From Streptomyces erythrochromogenes (GTDB taxonomy: Bacteria; Actinomycetota; Actinomycetes; Streptomycetales; Streptomycetaceae), in NCBI RefSeq assembly GCF_036170895.1, contig NZ_CP108036.1, forward strand, positions 5,449,501-5,513,500: a DNA stretch of 64,000 bases. The letters run 5' to 3'. The notes below the pieces were generated by a model that did no database searches, was not told the origin of the DNA, and worked only from the letters and a program-made list of their open reading frames with translations. How positions within the stretch are numbered: position 1 is the first letter of the stretch; every line of letters starts with the position of its first letter. The position numbers and the translations under genes are program-made. Of this stretch, positions 24,854 through 32,383 are shown piece by piece.

Positions 24854-25290
24854 CCCGCAAGGAGCAGCTCGGCCAGGTATTCCGCTTCGCCCTCGTGGGC
24901 GGGGTCAACACCGGCACCTTCTTCGGCATCTACCTCCTGCTGCACCCGTGGATGCCGTACTTCGCCGCCTACTCGCTCGCCTTCGTGCTGGCGATGGTCG
25001 GCTCGTTCTTCATGAACACCTACTTCACCTACCGGACCCGGCCGACCTGGAAGAAGTTCCTCCTCTTCCCGCTGACGAACGTGACCAACTACGTCATCCA
25101 GTCCGCCGGCCTGTACGCCCTGGTGACCTGGACCGGGATGGACACCCGGATCGCCCCGCTGGTCGCGGCGATCGTGGCCATCCCGTTCACCTTCCTGCTC
25201 TCCCGCAAGATCCTCGTCCCGGGCGCGGCCCGGGCCGCCGCCGAGCAGGAAGAGCGCCAGGGTCGGGCCAGGACCTCGTCCACGGTCTGA
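24850..25290 (+). CDS. GtrA family membrane protein
   Basis: 146 residues with four predicted membrane helices, starting QVFRFALVGGVNTGTFFGIY, a typical GtrA opening. GtrA proteins are thought to flip polyprenyl-phosphate-sugars across the membrane after synthesis by a GtrB-type enzyme, which is encoded directly upstream with a 4-bp overlap. The pair would supply an externally facing sugar for decoration of a wall polymer or lipoglycan. The C-terminal 20 residues are charged and cytosolic. Confidence 0.88.
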   Translation: MTRKEQLGQVFRFALVGGVNTGTFFGIYLLLHPWMPYFAAYSLAFVLAMVGSFFMNTYFTYRTRPTWKKFLLFPLTNVTNYVIQSAGLYALVTWTGMDTRIAPLVAAIVAIPFTFLLSRKILVPGAARAAAEQEERQGRARTSSTV

Positions 25291-25334
25291 GTCCACGGTC
25301 TGAAACCCCTGAGCGGCCCCTGCCCGCCACCCCG

Positions 25335-25340
25335 TAGATT
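25335..25340 (+). promoter_or_regulatory. -10 element (TAGATT) for proB
   Basis: TAGATT lies 46 bases before GTG 25387 in the 96-bp gap after the gtrA-like gene. Confidence 0.4.
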
Positions 25341-25386
25341 GAGGTGGCAGGCATCGAAGGTGACGGCAAGGGGCAAGGGGAAGAAC

Positions 25387-26514
25387 GTGTCAGCGGCTAG
25401 GCAAGGTGTCGTGGACGCCCGCAGGATCGTGGTCAAGGTCGGCTCCTCCTCCCTGACCACCGCGGCCGGCGGACTCGACGCCGACCGGGTGGACGCCCTC
25501 GTCGACGTCCTGGCCAAGGCCCGCAGCGGCGGTGAGAAGGAGATCGTCCTCGTCTCCAGCGGAGCCATCGCCGCCGGGCTCTCCCCGCTCGGCCTGCGCC
25601 GCCGCCCCAAGGACCTGGCCCGCCAGCAGGCCGCCGCCAGCGTCGGCCAGGGCCTCCTCGTCGCCCGCTACACCGCCTCCTTCGCGCGGTACGGCCTCCG
25701 CGTCGGCCAGGTGCTGCTCACCACCGACGACACCAGCCGCCGCGCCCACTACCGCAACGCGTACCGGACCCTCGACCAGCTGCTGGCCATGGGCGCCCTC
25801 CCGGTCGTCAACGAGAACGACACCGTCGCCACGGACGAGATCCGCTTCGGCGACAACGACCGGCTCGCCGCCCTCGTCGCCCACCTCGTCCGCGCGGACC
25901 TCCTCGTCCTCCTCTCCGACGTCGACGGCCTCTACGACGGCGACCCGTCCCAGCCCGGCACCACCCGCATCGACGAGGTCCGCGGGCCCGAGGACATCGC
26001 GCACGTCTCCATCGGCAGCGCCGGCAAGGCGGGCGTGGGCACCGGCGGCATGGTCACCAAGGTCGAGGCGGCCCGGATCGCGGCCGCCGCCGGGATCCCC
26101 GTGGTGCTCACCTCCGCCAGTCAGGCCGCCGACGCCCTGGCGGGCCGGGGGACCGGAACGTTCTTCCACGCCACCGGGCGCCGCTCCGCGGACCGGCTGC
26201 TCTGGCTCCAGCACGCCTCGACCCCGCAGGGCCACCTGGTCCTCGACGACGGGGCGGTCAGGGCCGTGACCCAGCGCGGCAGCTCGCTGCTGCCCGCGGG
26301 CATCGCGGCGGTCGAGGGAGACTTCGTGGCAGGGGACCCGGTGGAGCTGCGCGCCGCCGACGGCCGCGCCGTGGCGCGGGGGCTCGTCAACTTCGACGCC
26401 AAGGAACTTCCGCAGCTCCTCGGCCGCTCCACTCGCGAGCTCGCACGGGAACTCGGACCCGCGTACGAGCGGGAGGTCGTCCACCGGGACGATCTGGTCC
26501 TGCTCCAGGGCTGA
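25387..26514 (+). CDS. proB: Glutamate 5-kinase
   Basis: 375 residues. The amino-acid kinase domain (about 5-255) contains RIVVKVGSSSLT, LVSSGAIAAG, VVNENDTVA and LLSDVDGLYDGDP; a C-terminal PUA domain follows (about 275-365). It phosphorylates glutamate in the first step of proline synthesis; proA is 690 bases downstream. GTG 25387 is preceded by AAGGGGAAG. An in-frame upstream start (25339) would overlap the promoter and is not favoured. Feedback inhibition by proline is known for the family. Confidence 0.94.
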   Translation: MSAARQGVVDARRIVVKVGSSSLTTAAGGLDADRVDALVDVLAKARSGGEKEIVLVSSGAIAAGLSPLGLRRRPKDLARQQAAASVGQGLLVARYTASFARYGLRVGQVLLTTDDTSRRAHYRNAYRTLDQLLAMGALPVVNENDTVATDEIRFGDNDRLAALVAHLVRADLLVLLSDVDGLYDGDPSQPGTTRIDEVRGPEDIAHVSIGSAGKAGVGTGGMVTKVEAARIAAAAGIPVVLTSASQAADALAGRGTGTFFHATGRRSADRLLWLQHASTPQGHLVLDDGAVRAVTQRGSSLLPAGIAAVEGDFVAGDPVELRAADGRAVARGLVNFDAKELPQLLGRSTRELARELGPAYEREVVHRDDLVLLQG

Positions 26515-26607
26515 GGTTCGGCAAAACCGCAGCGCGGCCGCCCGGGGACTGGTCAACTGTGAGGGGCGGAGCAGGCGGACACGCGTAGCGGAGACAGGAG
26601 GCGGCTG

Positions 26608-27021
26608 GTGAGACGAGCGCTGACCAGCGTCGGTCCGGGGGACGGTGACGGCGGCGGGTACGAGCACGACCAGGACCAGGCCTCGCGCCTGTGGCACGTG
26701 ACCCTGAGCGTCTCCGGCAAGCCGGCCCCGCTGTCCGAGGTCCGGCGGGGACTGGAACAACTGGCCCACGACCACCCCTTCCTCCTCACCAGCCGGTACG
26801 CCGACGACCATGCGGAGATCCGCTACTGGGAAGAGGCACGCGACCTCCACGACGCGGCGGCCGTCGCCCTGCGCCTGTGGGGCGAGCACCGCTCCTCGGC
26901 GCAGCTGCCGCCCTGGGAGATCGTCGGCCTGGAGGTCATCGACCGCGCCACCTACCACCTGCGCGTCGCGGAGGGCTACGGCCCGCCCCCGGCCCACCCG
27001 GTGGGTGTCCACCCGTACTGA
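26608..27021 (+). CDS. Conserved small protein of unknown function between proB and proA
   Basis: 137 residues, no membrane segment. After a flexible start the domain reads LWHVTLSVSGKPAPLSEVRRGLEQLAHDHP-type alternation of beta and helix (mixed alpha/beta, possibly ferredoxin-like), ending in LEVIDRATYHLRVAEG. I recall similar proteins at the same place in other Streptomyces, but not a function. GTG 26608 has a perfect AGGAGG at 26597-26602. Position inside the proline genes may be incidental. Confidence 0.75.
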   Translation: MRRALTSVGPGDGDGGGYEHDQDQASRLWHVTLSVSGKPAPLSEVRRGLEQLAHDHPFLLTSRYADDHAEIRYWEEARDLHDAAAVALRLWGEHRSSAQLPPWEIVGLEVIDRATYHLRVAEGYGPPPAHPVGVHPY

Positions 27022-27029
27022 TACGTCGA

Positions 27030-27150
27030 AGCCCGGCCTCTTCCAGCCCCTCCGGCGTTCGAGGAGCGGGGTCCGGGGCGGAGCCCCGGGAAACGGCGAA
27101 AGGGCGGGGCGGGGAGAGGCTCCGCGCAGCGGCGTCCCGCAGAGGCCGTC
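27030..27150. repeat. GC-rich intergenic repeat (copy A)
   Basis: A non-coding block with GGGTCCGGGGCGGAGCCCC and AAAGGGCGGGGCGGGGAGAG. The same words recur at 40130-40285. Such blocks are common between Streptomyces genes; they form strong hairpins. Confidence 0.6.
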
Positions 27151-27192
27151 TCGCGGGATGGTAGCTCCGTCGGCCGGGCCCGGGCAGGGGCT

Positions 27193-27198
27193 TACCCT
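27193..27198 (+). promoter_or_regulatory. -10 element (TACCCT) for proA, leaderless
   Basis: TACCCT ends six bases before ATG 27205, and no Shine-Dalgarno is present. Confidence 0.5.
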
Positions 27199-27204
27199 GG
27201 CCGC

Positions 27205-28488
27205 ATGACCTCGCTCGACGATGCCACCGTCACCTCGCCCGTCCTCGCCACCGCGCACCGCGCCCGGACCGCCGCCGCGGCCATCGCCCCACTCCCGCGG
27301 TCCGCCAAGGACACGGCCCTGCTGGCGATCGCGGACGCGCTGGAGGCCCGTACCGCCGAGATCATCGCGGCCAACGCCGTGGACACGGACAAGGCCCGCG
27401 CCGCCGGTACCAGTGAGACCGTCATCGACCGTCTCACCCTGACCCCGGAGCGGGTCGCCGCCATCGCCTCCGACGTACGCGACGTCGCCGCCCTCCCCGA
27501 CCCCGTCGGCGAGGTCGTCCGCGGCAGCACCCTGCCCAACGGCATCGACCTGCGGCAGATCCGCGTCCCCCTCGGGGTCGTCGGCATCATCTACGAGGCC
27601 CGCCCCAACGTCACCGTCGACGCCGCCGCCCTCTGCCTCAAGTCCGGCAACGCCGTCCTCCTGCGCGGCAGCTCCTCCGCCTACGCCTCCAACACCGCGC
27701 TCGTCGCCATCCTCCGCGACGCCGCCGAGAGCGCCGGCCTGCCCGCCGACGCGATCCAGCTCGTCCCCGGCGAGTCCCGGGAGTCCGTCCGCGAGCTGAT
27801 GCGCGCCCGCGGCCTCGTCGACGTGCTCATCCCGCGCGGCGGCGCCTCCCTCATCAAGACCGTGGTCGAGGAGTCCACCGTCCCGGTCATCGAGACCGGT
27901 ACCGGCAACTGCCACGTCTACGTCGACGCCCAGGCCGACCTTGGCATGGCCGTGGACATCCTCATCAACTCCAAGGCCCAGCGGCCCTCCGTCTGCAACG
28001 CCGCCGAGACCCTCCTCGTCCACCGCGAGATCGCCGGCGCCTTCCTGCCGCGCGCCCTCGACGCGCTCGCCGACGCCGGCGTCACCGTCCACGGCGACCC
28101 GGCCGTCCTCGCCGCCGCCGAGGGCACCAAGGTCACCGCCCTGCCCGCCACGGACGAGGACTGGGCCGCCGAGTACCTCTCGTACGACATCGCCGCGGCG
28201 GTCGTGGACTCCCTCGACGACGCCGTCACCCACATCCGCCGCTGGACCTCCGGGCACACCGAGGCGATCGTCACCACCTCGCAGGCCGCCGCGCGCCGCT
28301 TCACCCAGCTGGTCGACTCCACCACCGTCGCCGTGAATGCATCCACTCGGTTCACCGACGGTGGTCAGTTCGGTTTCGGCGCCGAGATCGGCATCTCCAC
28401 GCAGAAGCTGCACGCCCGGGGCCCGATGGGGCTTCCCGAGCTCACCTCCACCAAGTACATCGTCACCGGCGACGGTCACGTTCGGTAG
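27205..28488 (+). CDS. proA: Gamma-glutamyl phosphate reductase
   Basis: 427 residues of the aldehyde dehydrogenase superfamily. The catalytic Cys is C264 in [12 protein letters not shown]; the NADPH-binding region includes [15 protein letters not shown]. It reduces glutamyl phosphate to glutamate semialdehyde in proline synthesis, following ProB. ATG 27205 lies six bases after a -10 box, so it has its own leaderless promoter rather than depending on proB. Confidence 0.96.
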   Translation: MTSLDDATVTSPVLATAHRARTAAAAIAPLPRSAKDTALLAIADALEARTAEIIAANAVDTDKARAAGTSETVIDRLTLTPERVAAIASDVRDVAALPDPVGEVVRGSTLPNGIDLRQIRVPLGVVGIIYEARPNVTVDAAALCLKSGNAVLLRGSSSAYASNTALVAILRDAAESAGLPADAIQLVPGESRESVRELMRARGLVDVLIPRGGASLIKTVVEESTVPVIETGTGNCHVYVDAQADLGMAVDILINSKAQRPSVCNAAETLLVHREIAGAFLPRALDALADAGVTVHGDPAVLAAAEGTKVTALPATDEDWAAEYLSYDIAAAVVDSLDDAVTHIRRWTSGHTEAIVTTSQAAARRFTQLVDSTTVAVNASTRFTDGGQFGFGAEIGISTQKLHARGPMGLPELTSTKYIVTGDGHVR

Positions 28489-28553
28489 TCGCCGGGCCAA
28501 CTCGGTGTGGCCGGAATTCGGCGGACACCCTGCCCAAAGGCTCTCCCCAGGTC

Positions 28554-28559
28554 TACGCT
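28554..28559 (+). promoter_or_regulatory. -10 element (TACGCT), leaderless
   Basis: TACGCT ends six bases before GTG 28566; no Shine-Dalgarno. Confidence 0.5.
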
Positions 28560-28565
28560 GTTCCC

Positions 28566-29132
28566 GTGCCGGACGACGTGGGGGGCAAGCCGTTCCCGGA
28601 CGACGGGGAGCCCGACGACGACCGCGGAGGCGCGGAAGAGTACTTCGCCTCCGTGGTGTTCGACGAGGACTTCGTCCGGAACGCCGAGATCCATGAACCG
28701 AGCGCCGCAGAGCGCCAGCGGGCGGCCGACCGGGCGCGCGCCGAGGCGGAAGCCGCCCGGGCCGTCGCCGGCGGGTGGACGGGCGACGACGACCACGACG
28801 GCTACGGCTACGGCCACCCCGACGGGTACGACGCCGACGCATACGGCTGGGAGCACGGCGGGGACCACGAGCGGGGCCACGGCCACCCCGACGGCCCGTA
28901 CGGGGCCTACGGCGGCAGCCTGCGCCCCTACCGCGGCCGCGCGCCGTGGCTGCGCCCCGTCGCCTGGGTGCTCGCCTTCGTGATGGGCCTCGGCATGGTC
29001 GCGCTCGCCTTCAGCGCCGTCTACCGCAGTGCCTCGGGCGAAGCGGACCCCGCTCCGGCGCCCGCCAGCACCCCCAGGCGTGAAGTCACCGGCGTCGGCG
29101 CGTTTACGTACCCCTCAGTACGCCAACCCTGA
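28566..29132 (+). CDS. Single-pass membrane protein with VVFDEDFVR motif (short paralogue)
   Basis: 188 residues. The acidic N-terminus contains VVFDEDFVR at 30-38 and SAAER at 46-50. A Gly/Asp/His/Tyr-rich low-complexity stretch follows (about 70-120), then one membrane helix (about 130-150, VAWVLAFVMGLGMVALAF) and a short outer tail. The next gene has the same motif at the same residues. In Streptomyces coelicolor, membrane proteins from this neighbourhood were reported in the spore-wall synthesising complex; I infer a similar role but did not verify orthology. Histidines in the linker could bind metal. Starts at a leaderless GTG. Confidence 0.75.
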   Translation: MPDDVGGKPFPDDGEPDDDRGGAEEYFASVVFDEDFVRNAEIHEPSAAERQRAADRARAEAEAARAVAGGWTGDDDHDGYGYGHPDGYDADAYGWEHGGDHERGHGHPDGPYGAYGGSLRPYRGRAPWLRPVAWVLAFVMGLGMVALAFSAVYRSASGEADPAPAPASTPRREVTGVGAFTYPSVRQP

Positions 29133-29200
29133 AGGTACGACCCCGCTCGCTTTCGCCGGAGCTGGGGGCTTCTCTGAAGCGGGGACAGCGGGGAGAAGCG

Positions 29201-30340
29201 ATGGCCGTGCCAGGAGATCCACCCAACGCCAACCCCGACGGCACCGGCGGGGGCGACGACGAGTTCCGGTCGGACGAATACCGATCGGTGGTGTTCGACG
29301 AGGACTTCGTCCGTGCTGCCCGGCTCCAGGAGTACTCCGCCCAGGAACGCATGGGCGAGCACGCCCGGGCCGTCCGCAGCCGGTCCATGTGGTCCGGCGG
29401 TACCGCACCCCGGACCAGCACCCCCGGCCGCGGCGCCCGGCAGGGCATGCTGCTCGTGCTCCTCATCGCCACGGCCTTCGCCGTGGCCGTCTACATGGGG
29501 CTGCGCAACCCCTACGTGCCCCCGCCCGGGGGGACCGCCCAGGCGCTCACCAGCACCGTGGTCCCGCTCGCGCCGACCACCGCCGTGCCCGGCGGGCTGC
29601 CGCCGGAGCTGTTCGCCGAGAGCCCCGCCGCCGACTACCGGGTCGGGGCGGCCGGGATCACCCTGCCCGCCGTGCGCCGCACGCACCACTTCACCGACGT
29701 CCAGGTGGTCACCGCGCTGTCCATCGCCAAGGACTACCTGGTGCAGTCCTCGCTGGACCCCGATGTCCTGGCCGGGTCCGCCACCAGGCCGGTGCGGGTC
29801 CTGCTCGACCCCGACCAGCTGGCGCAGTTCGACCGCAGCATGACCTCGCCCGCCGGCGACGGCCGGCACGCGGCCACCGGCTGGCTGGTCCGTTTCGACC
29901 CGGCCACCGCCGTCATGGCCGACTCCCGGGTCCGGGCGAGCGGCACCCTCGCCGTCGAGGAGGTGGCCCAGGACGTGCTGGAGGTCAGCACCGATCACAC
30001 CTTCGTGTACGCGGTGCGGCCGGCCACCGGAGCCCCGGCCGCGGCCGACGGCGCGTCGCTCTTCACCGTCCGGCGCGAGCTGCGGCTGCGCTTCGACCGG
30101 GACGACCTGAGCGCCCGGCGGCTGGAGCTGGCATCGGCCTACGTGATGGCCGGACCGCAGGACTGCTCCGCCGACCCGGCCGGAGGCTTCCGCCCGCTCC
30201 TGGCCGGAGCCGGCCCCACCACCGTGGGACCGGCCGCGAGCGACCCGTACGCCAGCGGCCAGCCGAGGCGCTCGGCCGGGCTGTGCGGCGTACTGGCACC
30301 CTCCGCGACGCCGGGCGCCCCGGTCAGCCCTGCCCCGTAG
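29201..30340 (+). CDS. Single-pass membrane protein with VVFDEDFVR motif (long paralogue)
   Basis: 379 residues. The cytosolic N-terminus carries VVFDEDFVR at 30-38 and SAQER at 46-50, exactly in register with the preceding gene. One membrane helix lies at about 82-100 (GMLLVLLIATAFAVAVYMGL), then a Pro/Thr linker and an extracytoplasmic domain of about 230 residues of mixed alpha/beta character that I do not recognise; it contains two Cys near the end. ATG 29201 has GGGAGAAG upstream. Likely partners the shorter paralogue at the membrane in envelope work. The 3' end overlaps the convergent M48 peptidase gene by 17 bp. Confidence 0.78.
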   Translation: MAVPGDPPNANPDGTGGGDDEFRSDEYRSVVFDEDFVRAARLQEYSAQERMGEHARAVRSRSMWSGGTAPRTSTPGRGARQGMLLVLLIATAFAVAVYMGLRNPYVPPPGGTAQALTSTVVPLAPTTAVPGGLPPELFAESPAADYRVGAAGITLPAVRRTHHFTDVQVVTALSIAKDYLVQSSLDPDVLAGSATRPVRVLLDPDQLAQFDRSMTSPAGDGRHAATGWLVRFDPATAVMADSRVRASGTLAVEEVAQDVLEVSTDHTFVYAVRPATGAPAAADGASLFTVRRELRLRFDRDDLSARRLELASAYVMAGPQDCSADPAGGFRPLLAGAGPTTVGPAASDPYASGQPRRSAGLCGVLAPSATPGAPVSPAP

Positions 30341-31397
30341 CCCCCTTGCCCCCGGAGCCGGTGTCGGTACCCGGGCCGGCGCCGGTGAACTTGTCACGCA
30401 GCCTGCCGCCCATGTCGGCCGCGCCGCCCGCGATGTCGCCCACCAGCTTGAACAGCGGGTCCTTGCTGGTGCGCACCGAGTCGGCGTAGTGCGCGGCCGA
30501 CTCCCGGAAGGAGTCCGTGACCGAGGTGTCCTTGTCCTCCTCGCGGCGCGGGTAGTGGCCGTCCATGATCCGCTGGTAGTCCCGGCTCTCCGACCACTTC
30601 TTCAGCTCGGCCGCGCGGACCGTGGTGAAGGGGTGCGTGCGCGGCAGCATGTTGAGGATCTTCAGCACGGAATCCCGCAGGTCGCCGCCCTTCTCGTACT
30701 CGTCGGCCTGCTCCAGGAAGGCGTCCACGTTCATCTCGTGCAGGTGGTTGCCGCCCGCCAGCTTCATCAGCCCGCGCATCGAGGCCGTCACGTCCTGCCC
30801 CACCAGCAGCCCCGCCCGGTCGGCCGAGAGCTCCGACTTGCGGAACCACTCCCGCAGCGCGGTCACGATCGTCATGATCGCCACATTGCCCAGGGGGATC
30901 CACGCGACCTTCAGCGCCAGGTTCGTCAGGAACAGCAGGATCGTGCGGTACACGGAGTGCCCCGACAGCGCGTGGCCCACCTCGTGGCCGACCACCGCCC
31001 GCATCTCCTCCTCGTCGAGCAGCTCGACGAGGCTCGTGGTCACCACGATGATCGGCTCGTCCAGCCCGATGCACATGGCATTGGGCCGCGGGTCCTGCTG
31101 CACGTACATCTGCGGGACCTTCTCCAGGTCCAGGATGTAACAGGCGTCGCGGAGCATCGCGTGCAGGTGCGGGAACTGCGTCTCGCCCACCCGCACCGAG
31201 TCCGACAGGAACAGCAGCCGCAGGCTCCGCTCCGGCAGCAGCCCGCTCAGGGCCTTGAAGACCGTGTCGAAGCCGGTCAGCTTGCGCAGCGCCACCAGGG
31301 CCGAACGGTCCGCCGGATGCTCGTACGCACGCGAGGAGATACCGGGGAACCTCCTGCGGTCCCGCGCCGGTGCCTTCTCGAATCCCGTCTCCGTCAT
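30324..31397 (-). CDS. M48 family zinc metallopeptidase
   Basis: 357 residues. The zinc motif HEVGH is at 138-142, and the third ligand is probably Glu about 189 in SELSADRAG. A hydrophobic segment between them (about 150-182) anchors it in the membrane. M48 proteases of this type, related to HtpX and to C-terminal prenyl-protein peptidases, cut membrane or misfolded proteins. The C-terminal 80 residues are charged and may be regulatory. ATG 31397. It is convergent with, and overlaps by 17 bp, the long VVFDEDFVR protein gene. Confidence 0.88.
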   Translation of the reverse strand: MTETGFEKAPARDRRRFPGISSRAYEHPADRSALVALRKLTGFDTVFKALSGLLPERSLRLLFLSDSVRVGETQFPHLHAMLRDACYILDLEKVPQMYVQQDPRPNAMCIGLDEPIIVVTTSLVELLDEEEMRAVVGHEVGHALSGHSVYRTILLFLTNLALKVAWIPLGNVAIMTIVTALREWFRKSELSADRAGLLVGQDVTASMRGLMKLAGGNHLHEMNVDAFLEQADEYEKGGDLRDSVLKILNMLPRTHPFTTVRAAELKKWSESRDYQRIMDGHYPRREEDKDTSVTDSFRESAAHYADSVRTSKDPLFKLVGDIAGGAADMGGRLRDKFTGAGPGTDTGSGGKGATGQG

Positions 31398-31537
31398 TGG
31401 GCCCTCCCCTGATTGACCTGCTCGACCATGCGTCTATCCTCTCCAACGCCTGAGTCGGCGCGAGCGTGCCCCGGGCGCCCGCATACGATGTGAGCGAAGT
31501 CTCCGACCCGCTCCCCGACTCGATAGGTACCTGCCTG

Positions 31538-31705
31538 ATGAGCCTCTCCTCCACCGCCCACAACCTGGTCGTCCTCGCCTCGGAGGGGGCCGAACAGCAC
31601 GGCGGCAACCACGACAGCCTCAACCCCTATCTGACCGGCGGCGCCGCGTTCGTCATCCTGATGCTGATGCTCTGGGTCACCACGCGCCTGAACCGCGACC
31701 GCTAG
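31538..31705 (+). CDS. Small single-pass membrane protein (55 aa), unknown function
   Basis: 55 residues: a short polar N-terminus containing EQHGGNHDSLNPYLTGG and one membrane helix (about 31-48), ending TTRLNRDR. The gene is 36 bases before nadD. An in-frame upstream start (31466) exists, but ATG 31538 starts the compact protein. I recall similar short proteins preceding nadD in other actinomycetes; no function is known to me. Confidence 0.65.
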   Translation: MSLSSTAHNLVVLASEGAEQHGGNHDSLNPYLTGGAAFVILMLMLWVTTRLNRDR

Positions 31706-31727
31706 TCGGACCGGTCCGCCGGGCCAG

Positions 31728-31733
31728 TAGGCT
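31728..31733 (+). promoter_or_regulatory. -10 element (TAGGCT) for nadD
   Basis: TAGGCT lies eight bases before ATG 31742; probably a near-leaderless transcript. Confidence 0.45.
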
Positions 31734-31741
31734 CTGCGCTC

Positions 31742-32359
31742 ATGGGAGAGCAGGAGACGCCTACCGGTCCGGTCAAGCGCCGGCTCGGCGTGATGGGCGG
31801 GACATTCGACCCGATCCACCACGGACACCTGGTGGCCGCCAGCGAGGTGGCCGCCCTTTTCCACCTCGACGAGGTGGTGTTCGTGCCGACGGGTCAGCCG
31901 TGGCAGAAGTCCCAGCGGGCCGTCTCGCCCGCCGAGGACCGCTACCTGATGACGGTCATCGCCACGGCCTCGAACCCGCAGTTCTCGGTGAGCCGCATCG
32001 ACATCGACCGCGGCGGGCCGACGTACACGATCGACACCCTGCGGGACCTGAAGGCGCTGAACGACGACGCCGACCTGTTCTTCATCACGGGTGCCGACGC
32101 GCTCGCACAGATCCTGACCTGGCGGAACGCCGACGAGCTCTTCTCGCTCGCCCACTTCATCGGAGTCACCCGGCCGGGCCACGTGCTCACCGACGACGGA
32201 CTCCCCGAAGGCGGCGTCTCCCTGGTCGAGGTCCCCGCGCTGGCGATCTCCTCCACGGACTGCCGCGCGCGCGTCGCCCAGGGGGATCCCGTCTGGTACC
32301 TGGTGCCGGACGGCGTGGTGCGCTACATCGACAAGCGTGAGCTGTACCGGGGAGCCTGA
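31742..32359 (+). CDS. nadD: Nicotinate-nucleotide adenylyltransferase
   Basis: 205 residues. The nucleotidyltransferase motif [12 protein letters not shown] (about 20-31) and the C-terminal [10 protein letters not shown] segment define the NadD family, which makes deamido-NAD from nicotinate mononucleotide and ATP. Followed by an LCP-type gene and rsfS, the usual actinobacterial order nadD-LCP-rsfS. The stop is 24 bases before the next start. Confidence 0.95.
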   Translation: MGEQETPTGPVKRRLGVMGGTFDPIHHGHLVAASEVAALFHLDEVVFVPTGQPWQKSQRAVSPAEDRYLMTVIATASNPQFSVSRIDIDRGGPTYTIDTLRDLKALNDDADLFFITGADALAQILTWRNADELFSLAHFIGVTRPGHVLTDDGLPEGGVSLVEVPALAISSTDCRARVAQGDPVWYLVPDGVVRYIDKRELYRGA

Positions 32360-32383
32360 GCTTCCGGAGAGAGGGGCCCCGCG

